Of a stretch of 64,000 nt of DNA, positions 43,001 to 50,839 are shown in pieces. Numbering within the stretch: the stretch's first letter is position 1; each line of letters opens with the position of its first letter. The position numbers and the translations under genes were made by a program. The notes under the pieces are model-generated. The model worked only from the letters and a program-made list of their open reading frames with translations. It was not told the DNA's origin and searched no databases. The stretch spans positions 434,001 through 498,000 of the forward strand of contig DASUNM010000023.1 of the NCBI GenBank assembly GCA_036277115.1. The letters are read 5' to 3'. The stretch is from Pyrinomonadaceae bacterium (GTDB taxonomy: Bacteria > Acidobacteriota > Blastocatellia > Pyrinomonadales > Pyrinomonadaceae).

Positions 43001-43163
43001 TCAGGTTCGGGCTCGTCACGTTCACCGTAACGCCCGGCACTGCATTACCCTGAGGGTCGGTGACGGTGCCTTCGATCGAACCTGTCGTTTGTGTCTGTGC
43101 CATGGCGCCGACTGCAAACAGCGACAGGCACATCGCAAAAACGAACATTAAAACTTTTCTCAT
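40026..43163 (-). CDS. Oar-like TonB-dependent outer membrane receptor
   Basis: 1045 residues; AAAGGAAAC precedes the ATG. The signal peptide ends at AMAQ. Residues about 28-110 are a carboxypeptidase-regulatory-like domain (SIEGTVTDPQGNAVPGVTV), the plug domain follows (about 125-250; NNYILDGVTTTDP ... GGIFNVITKSGGN) and the rest is the beta-barrel ending in LGVKFSF, with a terminal Phe as barrel assembly expects. Oar-like receptors are abundant in Acidobacteria and take up large substrates or export matrix proteins. The substrate is unknown. The gene heads a leftward cluster with two TPR scaffold proteins and a VWFA protein. A perfect 18-bp palindrome sits in its leader (43185-43202). Confidence 0.93.
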   Translation of the reverse strand: MRKVLMFVFAMCLSLFAVGAMAQTQTTGSIEGTVTDPQGNAVPGVTVNVTSPNLINAQSAVSDDNGSFRVLNLPPGKYEVKVDANAAGKGFAEFSKGDVEVNLGRTATADVQLQLAGVSGTVTVTDTSGAAVDTSNNTTGTNVSSDQFSNFPTQRTVQSLYTIAPSVSRSGLRDASGRDRDPSVAGSSGPENNYILDGVTTTDPAFGGSGANLPFEFVQEVEIKTGAYGAEYGHSTGGIFNVITKSGGNRFTGDAFAYFTTKGLVRETANFPFTGAAPNGFSEIDAGFDIGGPIIKDKLWFFGAFNPQQRKNFFLGQTLFVEDSNKITTPFYSGKLTWAINQSNVFTFSTFADHTKAEGFVFGLSGFGANPQSFRGTVETGGSNYAFRLNSNITPTWIGEFSFGLHLQRANTLPEFDETATTDRFSVLRNGAVLPVTETTVVTAGGLRQAYVEGSGGTVQRNFVRTGFGTGGLESQQDRNRWEAAARFTNIYGRHTIKYGFEYTRNQYGIHTNQTGADRLFTGANAAGIPALPYRVENRFAICARTSTTTITCPSQSRVDNFNQIIAAGQGPAGVTSAVLGAVSATPVNPVLLLDVVRARSFGLNTLGEKIKTDTQGFYIQDDFKISPNVQFNFGLRWDMQQAYSIGDADYIKLNNFKDTLQPRVGLIWDFTGKGKGKLFINYARFVESPIPLDINVRASGGDIQSDYNLNASRLNAPAGSTVLAFLGNLGNHPTPADFDLKPQSVHEVAGGIEFEVARDFAIGARGIYRAQGSVIEDGSFDDGTNYFIFNPGESLTDRLAVDLGFGSFGRARRYYRALEFSANKRFSNNYQFIASYTYSSLIGNYEGLFRNDNGQADPNITSLFDLVSLLNGLYGRLPNDRPHQFKLDGSWRAPFKTMFSASFRAQSGIPFNALVPHPLYGDNEGFCIPGLSCVPRGTAIVPDNSALPAGNAGKDSAIGSNRTPFTTNLDIGVYHPIQFGENRQLRLQLDWFNVFNTQKAIRLDETFLINSGAPGIAPVPNPFFGTGTIFQFPSNLRLGVKFSF

Positions 43164-43533
43164 CGTTTGTTTCCTTTCTTGAGTGTCCCGATTAATCGGG
43201 ACTTCTAGTTAACTGAATTCAAATGCACTGGCCAACCTCTTTCGAATGGGTCAGCCTAATAATTCCTGTGGTTCTGGCGGGGTCTCGGCGTTTTAACGTT
43301 GGAACTGAAATAATCTGCATCCGGACTTTCCGCAAAAGGATAGATTCCGCAGCCTTTTAAGCAATGACGATGCCATACGCCAAGGCCCGGAACAGCCTGT
43401 AAAAATCGCTGATTTGCGTGAATTTACAAGCCTTGTAAATCCGAAATTTCGGTTTTAGTCCGAAATTCGGGAAAACTGCGGGGACGGCGCTTCCCGCCGT
43501 GGGGAGGGCCGGGAATTCCGGCATGACGGGCGT
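43164..43533. other. Divergent intergenic region between receptor and HD genes
   Basis: 370 bases containing both promoters. The GTCCCGA/TCGGGAC palindrome (43185-43202) lies 22 bases upstream of the receptor ATG. The rest is AT-richer than its surroundings, with no repeat or coding signal that I can support and no clear consensus promoter. Confidence 0.5.
43185..43202. repeat. 18-bp perfect palindrome in the receptor leader
   Basis: GTCCCGA, four-base TTAA centre, TCGGGAC. In RNA it makes a 7-bp hairpin just ahead of the ribosome binding site. The same stem with a CGAA loop occurs in the rne leader at 6436-6453. Confidence 0.65.
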
Positions 43534-44886
43534 GTGGTAGACTGCCCCATCCCTGAGTCCCTTGGCGAACCCTTGTCCCAGAGAATCTATCGCGATCCGG
43601 TTCACAACATCATACCTCTGCGTGCCGACACGTTAGAGGGTCATCTGATGATCCGTTTGATCGACGCGCCTGAGTTTCAAAGGCTGCGCCGCATCAAGCA
43701 ACTGGGTCTCGGACTGTACACGTACCAGGGGGCCGAACACTCGCGGTTCACTCACAGCCTTGGAGCGCTGCACTTGATGACGCGGATTCTCGATCGCCTG
43801 GGCGAGAGTTATCCGATCGCGGCAGAGGATCGACTCGCGGTGCGCGCCGCCGCTCTGCTTCATGATGTCGGGCACGCGCCCTTCTCGCACGCGATGGAAA
43901 AGACGTTGGGCATCCATCATGAGGATCTGACGATCGCGGCGATCACTTCGGAAGAAACAGTAGTCAATCAGACTTTGAGTTCCCATTCAGCGGAACTGCC
44001 GCAACGCGTCGCTTCGGTCGTGAGGGGAGACTTCAAGCCGGCTGCTTTAGCGCAACTTGTCTCGTCGCAGCTGGACGTCGATCGGATGGACTATCTGTTG
44101 CGCGATTCGCTGATGACCGGGGCCAAGTACGGTCTCTACGATCTTGAATGGATTATCAATGCGCTGCAGATCGATGGGCCAGGTGATCGTGTCTACGTTG
44201 CCGCGCGCGGTGTTTACGCAGTCGAGGAATATTTGCAGGCGCGCTATTACATGTTTCGCCAGGTGTACTTTCATCGCACACTGCGTTCCGCGGAAGCCGT
44301 GTTGAGATCCGCGCTGCGCCGGGCCCTGGAACTTGTCGCCGATGGCGCACCCGTCTGGTGCGCACCCGAAGCCTCCTTTGCGAAAGTACTTCAACGCCAG
44401 CCTCTGACGATCGGTGAATACCTGCAAATTGATGACTCAGACGTCATCTTTCATCTCAAGCAATGGCAACGCGAAGCTGATCCCGTGCTCAGCGACCTAA
44501 GCCGCAGATTTGTCGAACGGAAGCTTTTCAAAGCGATCGATCTCGACATGCCTGAAGATGAACGCTCGGGTTTCATCGAAGCGGCGCGCGACGTGGTGGT
44601 GCGCGCAGGGTTCGCCGCGGATTACTACTTCATCGAAGACCGTGCGACTGACGTGCCTTACTACGGCTACTACACGGGCGAAGGCGCTGAAGAGCGCGCG
44701 CGGATTTACGTTGAAGATGGTTACGCTCATCCCAAGATTCGCGAGATCAGCGAAATCAGCGAGGCAGTGCGCGGACTTCGCCGCGGGTACGAACTGCATC
44801 GCGTCTGTTTCCCCTCGGAAGTAAAAGACGAAGTTTACCGGCTGTATCACGGAACGGCAGCGATCGATGCGAAGCAAAAGAATTAA
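43534..44886 (+). CDS. HD-domain phosphohydrolase (COG1078-type)
   Basis: 450 residues from a GTG at 43534; a TTG at 43573 just before SQRIYRDPVHN is an equally good start, since homologues usually begin near there and no ribosome binding site decides. The HD domain carries HSRFTHSLGALHLM and LLHDVGHAPFSH (about residues 108-119), whose His and Asp residues bind the metals. The family includes SAMHD1-like dNTP triphosphohydrolases and phosphodiesterases. The C-terminal half (about 250-440) is the usual helical extension. It overlaps the next gene by 20 bases, so they are likely coupled. The substrate is unproven. Confidence 0.85.
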   Translation: MVDCPIPESLGEPLSQRIYRDPVHNIIPLRADTLEGHLMIRLIDAPEFQRLRRIKQLGLGLYTYQGAEHSRFTHSLGALHLMTRILDRLGESYPIAAEDRLAVRAAALLHDVGHAPFSHAMEKTLGIHHEDLTIAAITSEETVVNQTLSSHSAELPQRVASVVRGDFKPAALAQLVSSQLDVDRMDYLLRDSLMTGAKYGLYDLEWIINALQIDGPGDRVYVAARGVYAVEEYLQARYYMFRQVYFHRTLRSAEAVLRSALRRALELVADGAPVWCAPEASFAKVLQRQPLTIGEYLQIDDSDVIFHLKQWQREADPVLSDLSRRFVERKLFKAIDLDMPEDERSGFIEAARDVVVRAGFAADYYFIEDRATDVPYYGYYTGEGAEERARIYVEDGYAHPKIREISEISEAVRGLRRGYELHRVCFPSEVKDEVYRLYHGTAAIDAKQKN

Positions 44887-45775
44887 TAGTCCCACCTGGA
44901 AACATCTCGCCGTCGCTACGTTTCTCGCCTGCTCGATCTGTCCGGCCATCAACGCGCAAGTCAACGCGCGCCCGATCGAGATCGCCGTTATTGGTTTCGG
45001 CGACAGTCAAACGGCGAGAAAAGTAACCGAGCAGATCAGTGAATCATTCCGCGCAAACCAATTTCGGATCATCGACAGTGATCGGGCGAGAGCCGCGGCG
45101 ATCGGTGTCGGCTACCAGGGCTCTTTGAACCTGACTCTTGAAGATGCGCGCAACCTGGCCTCGGCCATTGGTTGCGACTACTTCATCACCGGCGACGCGC
45201 AAACTCTGCGGCGATCGCCTTCGACTTCTCCTGTCTACTTTGAGTCGTACGCTTCGCTGTTTTTGGTCAGCGCACGCACCGGCAAACTGGTCTTCTGGGA
45301 ACGCCAGGAATTTCGCCGGCCCATTGCAAATGAAGCCGAGCGGACACTGCTGAACGCGCTATCTGCGGCTACTACGCTGGGGCGATATCAGAGCACAATT
45401 CACCGAATTGCTGAGGAAGAACGCAATTTCCGCGCGACAGCCTTCGACCGGAGCGCTCCCGTTATCGACTTGATGCCGGATGCTGAAACCCCCAATGGCG
45501 TCCGCGCGCCGCGTCCATTTCGCCGGCCCAAACCTCCCTATCCCGACGCGGCCGCACACGATCGGGTCGAAGCTACGGTCGATGTGCTTGTGGACATCGA
45601 CGCCCACGGCAAGGTGGGCCAGATCGAGATCGCGCGTTGGGCAGGTTATGGATTGGACGAGTCGGTAATCAACACGGTCAAGCAGTTAGATTTTTTTCCG
45701 GCGATGCGTGACGGTGTCGCGATTCCAATGCGCGTGCTGTTGCGTTACAACTTCCGCAAGCCACCTCTGCAATAA
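44867..45775 (+). CDS. Secreted TonB C-terminal-domain protein
   Basis: 302 residues from an ATG inside the end of the HD gene (20-base overlap). The signal peptide ends near INAQ. Residues about 38-150 form an alpha/beta domain like the FlgO/TolB-N fold (IEIAVIGFGDSQTARKV ... GCDYFITGDAQTL). The C-terminal 85 residues are a TonB-C domain (PPYPDAAAHDRVEATVDVLV). It has no membrane anchor beyond the cleaved signal, so it is not a classical TonB. A periplasmic or envelope role is likely. Cotranslation with an HD phosphohydrolase is unusual and unexplained. Confidence 0.8.
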   Translation: MRSKRINSPTWKHLAVATFLACSICPAINAQVNARPIEIAVIGFGDSQTARKVTEQISESFRANQFRIIDSDRARAAAIGVGYQGSLNLTLEDARNLASAIGCDYFITGDAQTLRRSPSTSPVYFESYASLFLVSARTGKLVFWERQEFRRPIANEAERTLLNALSAATTLGRYQSTIHRIAEEERNFRATAFDRSAPVIDLMPDAETPNGVRAPRPFRRPKPPYPDAAAHDRVEATVDVLVDIDAHGKVGQIEIARWAGYGLDESVINTVKQLDFFPAMRDGVAIPMRVLLRYNFRKPPLQ

Positions 45776-45850
45776 CGCATTCTCCAGACTGAAGTCTATG
45801 GTACCGCTGCGTGTTATCATCACGCGTCACGCGGCAGCGTGAACCAATCA

Positions 45851-47089
45851 ATGCTCTATCTGTCGCAAGTCCTGGGTCGACCTATCATCGATCTCGAAGG
45901 CGAGCGTGTCGCCACGCTCAAGGACGTAATCGTGCGTCTGGGCCAGGACGACCATCCGCCGGTTGCAGGCTTTGTCGCGCGCTATCGCCGGCGCGACTTC
46001 TTTCTCTCGCGTTGGCGGATTTCGGACTTCGGCGAGCATGGCGTAAAGCTCGATTCAGACATTCTCGATCTGCGACCGTTCATGCGACGCGAGGGCGAAG
46101 TGCTGCTCGCACGCGATGTGTTAGACAAACAATTGATCGATGTGGACGGCAAACGAGTCGTGCGCGTTAACGACGTGCAAATCATTCCCGCTGCGAACGA
46201 GTGGCGCGTAACGGGCGCGGACGTAAGCCTCGCCGGACTCTGGCGGCGGCTCGCTCCTTCATTCATGCGCCGCGGAAATCCGGTTGAAGTCATCGACTGG
46301 GCCGACGTTGGCTATCTCGCCACGGACGCCGCAACTGTTCAGTTGAAATCTTCGCGCGGCAAATTAACGCGCCTGCATCCGGTTGAAATTGCGCGCCTGG
46401 CGGCTGCCTTCTCGTATCAACAAGGCGCGGAAATCGTCGAATCGCTCGATGACGAAACGGCCGCTGAGACCCTCGAAGAAATGGCAGCCGAGCGTCAGGC
46501 TCAGATCATCGGCGACATGGATGAAGAGCGCGCGGCGGACATTCTTGAACACATGTCGCCCGACGAAGCGGCGGACGTTTTGGGCGATTTGCCGGAAGCC
46601 AAAGCGGAAGATCTTCTGCACCGCATGGACGACGAAGAACAGTCCGAGGTCGCTGAACTGTTGCCTTACGAAGACGACACGGCCGGCGGATTGATGACGA
46701 CTGAGTTCGTCACTTTGCCGCGCGCCTTGACGGTCGGCGAAGCGCTCGCGCGCCTGCGCGAAATGGCTGAAACGCCAAACATGATCTATTACCTGTACGT
46801 CGTCGAGCACGAAGAGTCATGGAAATTGGTCGGTGTAATCGCGCTGCGAAGTTTGATACTGGCGAGAACGTCAGCGCCGCTCGAGCAAGTGATGAGAACA
46901 GATTTGCAGGTGGCGCATCCTGATGACAACGCTGATGAGGTCGCGCACAAAATTGCCGAATACAACCTGCTGGCGCTGCCGGTGCTGGACGAAACCGGTG
47001 ACATACTCGGCATTGTTACCGTCGATGACGCGATTGAGCATCTCCTGCCGCGTGACTGGCGCGAACGCGTGCCGCGATTGCTTGGCTAG
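45851..47089 (+). CDS. PRC-barrel/MgtE-N/CBS protein (cytoplasmic Mg2+ sensor-like)
   Basis: 412 residues from the ATG at 45851 (a GTG at 45839 is also in frame; no clear ribosome binding site decides). The N-terminal 165 residues contain two PRC-barrel-like segments (LGRPIIDLEGERVATLKD and a second around RVVRVNDVQII). Residues about 172-280 are the MgtE N-terminal helical superhelix (repeated EEMAAERQAQIIGDM-type helices), and about 281-410 are two CBS domains. The transmembrane channel of MgtE is absent. In MgtE, the N and CBS parts sense cytoplasmic Mg2+ and gate the pore. The next gene is an Nramp-like transporter, so it may gate or tune that protein. Confidence 0.85.
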   Translation: MLYLSQVLGRPIIDLEGERVATLKDVIVRLGQDDHPPVAGFVARYRRRDFFLSRWRISDFGEHGVKLDSDILDLRPFMRREGEVLLARDVLDKQLIDVDGKRVVRVNDVQIIPAANEWRVTGADVSLAGLWRRLAPSFMRRGNPVEVIDWADVGYLATDAATVQLKSSRGKLTRLHPVEIARLAAAFSYQQGAEIVESLDDETAAETLEEMAAERQAQIIGDMDEERAADILEHMSPDEAADVLGDLPEAKAEDLLHRMDDEEQSEVAELLPYEDDTAGGLMTTEFVTLPRALTVGEALARLREMAETPNMIYYLYVVEHEESWKLVGVIALRSLILARTSAPLEQVMRTDLQVAHPDDNADEVAHKIAEYNLLALPVLDETGDILGIVTVDDAIEHLLPRDWRERVPRLLG

Positions 47090-47210
47090 TCAGAACCACT
47101 TGCGTTAGCGCGGTCCCCACGCGGGCATCCGCGCGGGGTGCAGGTGGCGGGTGGATGAACAGTTGAAACCTTGCTAGCAGAAATCAACCAAATGACTGAG
47201 GACCCTCCGA

Positions 47211-48524
47211 GTGCCAGAACTACCAACCAACGTCCGAGCTGCAGGTCGCGGCATCCTGCGGCGTGGCGCTCAAGGTGTGCGGCGCACGGTAGCACGCCGG
47301 CCACGGCTATTTCTCTATCTCTCGGTTCTCGGCCCAGGGCTCATCACCGCGAACGCCGGCAATGATGCTGGCGGCATTGCGACCTTTGCGTCAGTCGGCG
47401 CCGATCACGGTTACAAGCTTCTCTGGCTACTCATTCCGCTGACCATCAGTCTGGGAATGGTTCAGGAAATGTGCGCGCGCATGGGCGCGGTGACCGGAAA
47501 AGGTCTCGCTGATTTGATCCGCGAGCGCTTTGGCGTGCGCTGGACGGCGTTGGTGATGCTCGCGCTCTTGATCGCAAACGGCGGCGTTACCGTTTCCGAG
47601 TTCGTTGGCATCGCAGCGGCGATGGAACTGTTTGGCGTGGCGCGATACATCTCGGTTCCGATTGCTGCAATAGTGATTTGGTGGCTGGTGGTGCGCGGAA
47701 ACTATCAGCGTGTTGAGCGAGTCTTTCTCGCGATGACGCTTGTTTTCCTCGGGTACGTCGTGTCGGCCTTTCTCGCGCGTCCGTCGTGGGGGACTGTCGC
47801 GCGCGAAATGGTTCGTCCGTCAATTGAGGTTACGCCGCTCTATTTGTTCACGCTGGTCGCGATCATCGGCACCACGATTTCGCCCTACATGCAGGTTTTC
47901 ATTCAATCCTCAGTCGTAGAGAAACGCGTGCGGCCAGAGAACTATGCGTTGACGAAAGCTGACGTCTGGGGCGGAACGATTTTCGCGATTCTGATCGTCT
48001 TTTTCATCGTGGTTTCGACTGCGGCAACGCTGCACGTCCGCGGTGAACATGTTGATTCCGCCGCCCAAGCCGCACGCGCGTTACGACCATTCGCGGGTGC
48101 CTACGCCGAACTCCTGTTTGGAATTGGATTGTTCGGGGCGTCAATGCTGGCAGCCGGAGTTGTTCCTTTGGCCACCGCTTACTCGATCACCGAAGCGTTT
48201 GGGTTTGAGAAAGGTCTCTCGAACAGTTTCCGGGAAGCGCCGATCTTCCTCGGTGTGTTCACCTTTCTGGTAGCTCTAGGTGCGCTCATCGCGATGATGC
48301 CGGGCTTGCCCATCATTTCCGTGCTCCTGGTGACCCAGGTTATCAATGGCGTGCTGCTGCCGGTGATCCTTTTCGCCCTCCTGCGCCTGGTCAACGACCG
48401 CGAATTGATGGGAAGCTATGTTAACCGTCCGCTGTACAACGTCGGCGCTTGGGCCACCGCTCTGATCGTTTCGGCCTCGTCGTTACTTCTGATTGGCATC
48501 ACAATCTTCCGCTGGTTAACCTGA
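47211..48524 (+). CDS. Nramp-family divalent metal transporter, divergent motif
   Basis: 437 residues from a GTG at 47211 with GAGGA upstream. About eleven transmembrane helices in the LeuT-like Nramp pattern. The TM1 word normally DPGN reads NAGNDAGG here (about 48-55), and the TM6 word normally MPH reads SPYMQVF (about 224-230). Both positions bind the metal in manganese/iron Nramps, and loss of the Met ligand is known from Nramp relatives that move Mg2+ or other ions. With the MgtE-type sensor gene directly upstream, Mg2+ transport is a reasonable inference, but Mn2+ cannot be excluded. It acts in the inner membrane. Confidence 0.85.
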   Translation: MPELPTNVRAAGRGILRRGAQGVRRTVARRPRLFLYLSVLGPGLITANAGNDAGGIATFASVGADHGYKLLWLLIPLTISLGMVQEMCARMGAVTGKGLADLIRERFGVRWTALVMLALLIANGGVTVSEFVGIAAAMELFGVARYISVPIAAIVIWWLVVRGNYQRVERVFLAMTLVFLGYVVSAFLARPSWGTVAREMVRPSIEVTPLYLFTLVAIIGTTISPYMQVFIQSSVVEKRVRPENYALTKADVWGGTIFAILIVFFIVVSTAATLHVRGEHVDSAAQAARALRPFAGAYAELLFGIGLFGASMLAAGVVPLATAYSITEAFGFEKGLSNSFREAPIFLGVFTFLVALGALIAMMPGLPIISVLLVTQVINGVLLPVILFALLRLVNDRELMGSYVNRPLYNVGAWATALIVSASSLLLIGITIFRWLT

Positions 48525-48625
48525 AAACAGCCGGAACATGAGACTTATCCTCTCGCCAACTCATTGATTTGATGGTAAAAGTACACACGCTCCATCGCAG
48601 ATTCGCTACGACTAGCACACCTTAA

Positions 48626-50053
48626 ATGGCTACTTCGCGAAAGAAGAGCGACATCCTTCTTTACCTGGTTGTGACCGCAGTTTTTGGTCTCGCCACGTTC
48701 TTATTCTGGAAGTTCTCCGGGAACCACATCGAGGGCCAGCCTGCCTTTGAGGGTTGGTGGAGGATTCCCTGGCTGGTGCTGCTCTCCGGCCTCGGCTACG
48801 CAAGTATTCGCGTTATTAATGCGCTGCTGTTCGATTTCGCTTTCCGCCTGCGGCAGGGTTATGAGGCGCCGACTCTAGTTCGTAATATCTTCACCCTCGT
48901 CGCCTTCGTCATTCTCTTCGTCGTCATTTTCAGCAAGTTGTACCAGGAAGTTAACCTGGGAGCGCTCTTCACGACCTCGGCGATCTTCGGCGTCATCATT
49001 GGTCTCGCTTTACAGGACACGCTCGGGAACTTTTTCGCCGGCATCTCACTTCATGCTGATCGTCCTTTTCAAGTGGGTGATGTAGTTGTGCTGGGCCAGC
49101 AACAGCTGACCGGCGTAGTAGAAGGCATCACCTGGCGCGCTATAAAGATTCGAACGTTCCAGAATCATATTGTCCTGGTGAGCAATAGCAGCGCGGCCAA
49201 AGAGTCGATCGAAGTCTGCCCACGTGAAAACCTGAACGCGCGACTAGTGTTCTTCAATACGCTGTACACGGATTCGCCCGCCAAGACAATTCACATTGTG
49301 CGCGAAGCGATCCGTGAAGCCGAAAATGTTTCTGTAAGAATCACTCCGATCGTCAGAATAAGAAACCTCGGAGACAACGGCATCGACTACGAAGTCAAAT
49401 ACTGGCTGGAAGATTACGCGAAGTATAACGACACGGACGCACTTGTCCGGCAATTGATCTGGTACGCACTGCGTCGCGCGAACATAACCTTTGCCTTCCC
49501 CACCCGCACGCTGCACGTCGAAAGACGAGGTCCGACGCCGCTGGCGACCGGACCGCAGAAAGAAGTTATCGAGAGACTCTCAGCCGTCGATATCTTCGCG
49601 CCGCTCTCAAGTGAAGAGACTGCGAAACTTGCCGGCGGAGCTATGCGCCACGTCTTTGCCCAGGGCGAACTCGTCATTCGCGCCGGAGACCAGGGCTCGT
49701 CGATGTTCGTGGTTCATAGCGGCCGGGTGCAGGTGCAGATTTCCGATGGCGGTAAGCAGAGGCCGGTGGCCGTCCTGAGCGAAGGTGCATTCTTCGGCGA
49801 AATGGCGCTTTTCACGGGGGAGCCGAGAACCGCTAACGTCGTCGCGCTTGAAGAAACCGAAGTGCTCGAAATCGGTCACGACGCTATGAAGCATCTCTTT
49901 GAAACAAACCCAGATTTGGCTGAGTCCATTAGCTGGACTATCGCTGAACGCAGGGCGGGGTTGGAAGCCAGTTCCCAACAGGCCAGCGCCGCGGCTCAAG
50001 CCGAATCTGCCGGCCTCCTCCATTCGATCAAACGCTTTTTCGGCCTCCGGTAA
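48626..50053 (+). CDS. MscS-type channel with cyclic-nucleotide-binding domain
   Basis: 475 residues. Four hydrophobic segments (about 9-28, 46-68, 86-104 and 111-130) precede the MscS signature: pore helix LFTTSAIFGVIIGLALQDTLGNFFAG (given here by its start and end, 114-139) and the beta domain with PFQVGDVVVL. A cyclic-nucleotide-binding domain occupies about 325-450, with the phosphate-binding cassette FFGEMALFTGEPRTA. Channels of this bCNG class respond to cyclic nucleotides and often only weakly to tension. It is 101 bases after the Nramp-like gene on the same strand. Confidence 0.9.
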   Translation: MATSRKKSDILLYLVVTAVFGLATFLFWKFSGNHIEGQPAFEGWWRIPWLVLLSGLGYASIRVINALLFDFAFRLRQGYEAPTLVRNIFTLVAFVILFVVIFSKLYQEVNLGALFTTSAIFGVIIGLALQDTLGNFFAGISLHADRPFQVGDVVVLGQQQLTGVVEGITWRAIKIRTFQNHIVLVSNSSAAKESIEVCPRENLNARLVFFNTLYTDSPAKTIHIVREAIREAENVSVRITPIVRIRNLGDNGIDYEVKYWLEDYAKYNDTDALVRQLIWYALRRANITFAFPTRTLHVERRGPTPLATGPQKEVIERLSAVDIFAPLSSEETAKLAGGAMRHVFAQGELVIRAGDQGSSMFVVHSGRVQVQISDGGKQRPVAVLSEGAFFGEMALFTGEPRTANVVALEETEVLEIGHDAMKHLFETNPDLAESISWTIAERRAGLEASSQQASAAAQAESAGLLHSIKRFFGLR

Positions 50054-50121
50054 ACTCAACCCCTTCTTGTGAGCACACGATTGTCTATTCAAACAGAGGG
50101 GAAATTGCGGCTTGGGCAGAC

Positions 50122-50150
50122 TTGACAGCTAAAGACTCAGATATTATTAT
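50122..50150 (+). promoter_or_regulatory. Strong sigma70-type promoter for hsp20 block
   Basis: Perfect TTGACA (50122-50127), 17-base spacer, TATTAT (50145-50150). Transcription would start near 50157, about 80 bases before the hsp20 ATG. No CIRCE inverted repeat is visible next to it. Confidence 0.75.
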
Positions 50151-50235
50151 CCCTTCGTGCTCAGGCAATTGTGTCCGCTGATTTAAGGGCCTGAAAGCAC
50201 GGAATTCACCGTTTTTGCAGGAGGTTTGTTACATC

Positions 50236-50736
50236 ATGACCATCACTCGCTACGATCCATTTCGCGATTTACGAAATCTTCAAGAGGAAGTTAACCGGCT
50301 CTTCACCGGGAATGTAGGCCGCACCTTCGACGATGAAGGCATCGCGCGTGGCCAATGGAGCCCGAGCGTTGATATTTACGAGAACAAAGAGCAAATCGTG
50401 CTCGAGGCTGAGTTGCCCGGCATGAACCGTGAGGATTTTGACCTGACGGTCGAAAGTAATGTGATCACGCTTCGCGGTGAGCGGCGCTTCGAGAAGAAGG
50501 AAGACACAGACAATTATCACCGCGTTGAGCGCGCCTACGGCAGCTTCACGCGCTCGTTCACTTTGCCGAACACTGTTTCAGGCGAGGGCGCATCCGCCGA
50601 TTATCGAAATGGCGTGCTCCGCGTGACTTTGCCGAAGCGCGAAGAAACGAAGGCGCGCCGGATTGAGGTGAAGGGCGAAGGCGCCTCAAGGACGATCGAA
50701 GCTAAGTCTGACAAGTCTTCGGCTGCCCAGGCGTAA
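50236..50736 (+). CDS. Hsp20/alpha-crystallin small heat-shock protein
   Basis: 166 residues from the ATG at 50236, behind AGGAGG at 12 bases. The N-terminus (YDPFRDLRNLQEEVNRLF) is typical of bacterial Hsp20. The alpha-crystallin domain spans about 40-145 (SPSVDIYENKEQIVLEAELP ... GVLRVTLPK), including the conserved A-x-x-x-N-G-V-L/I motif. It holds unfolding proteins in the cytoplasm in an ATP-independent way and hands them to Hsp70/ClpB. The C-terminal IxI motif is weak (RRIEVKG). It is followed 103 bases later by clpB, a functional partner. Confidence 0.95.
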   Translation: MTITRYDPFRDLRNLQEEVNRLFTGNVGRTFDDEGIARGQWSPSVDIYENKEQIVLEAELPGMNREDFDLTVESNVITLRGERRFEKKEDTDNYHRVERAYGSFTRSFTLPNTVSGEGASADYRNGVLRVTLPKREETKARRIEVKGEGASRTIEAKSDKSSAAQA

Positions 50737-50839
50737 GTTCGTTTAGATTAGTACTGACGGGGCGCTGGCGGTATCGTCAGTTGCCCCGTTTGCTTTCAGC
50801 ATCGTCAGAATTGATAAAATCAGTCACCAGAGTTTCACT

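Noticed and set aside
50054-50235. CIRCE or other heat-shock operator before hsp20
   Set aside because: No TTAGCACTC-type inverted repeat is present; only a consensus sigma70-like promoter is seen.
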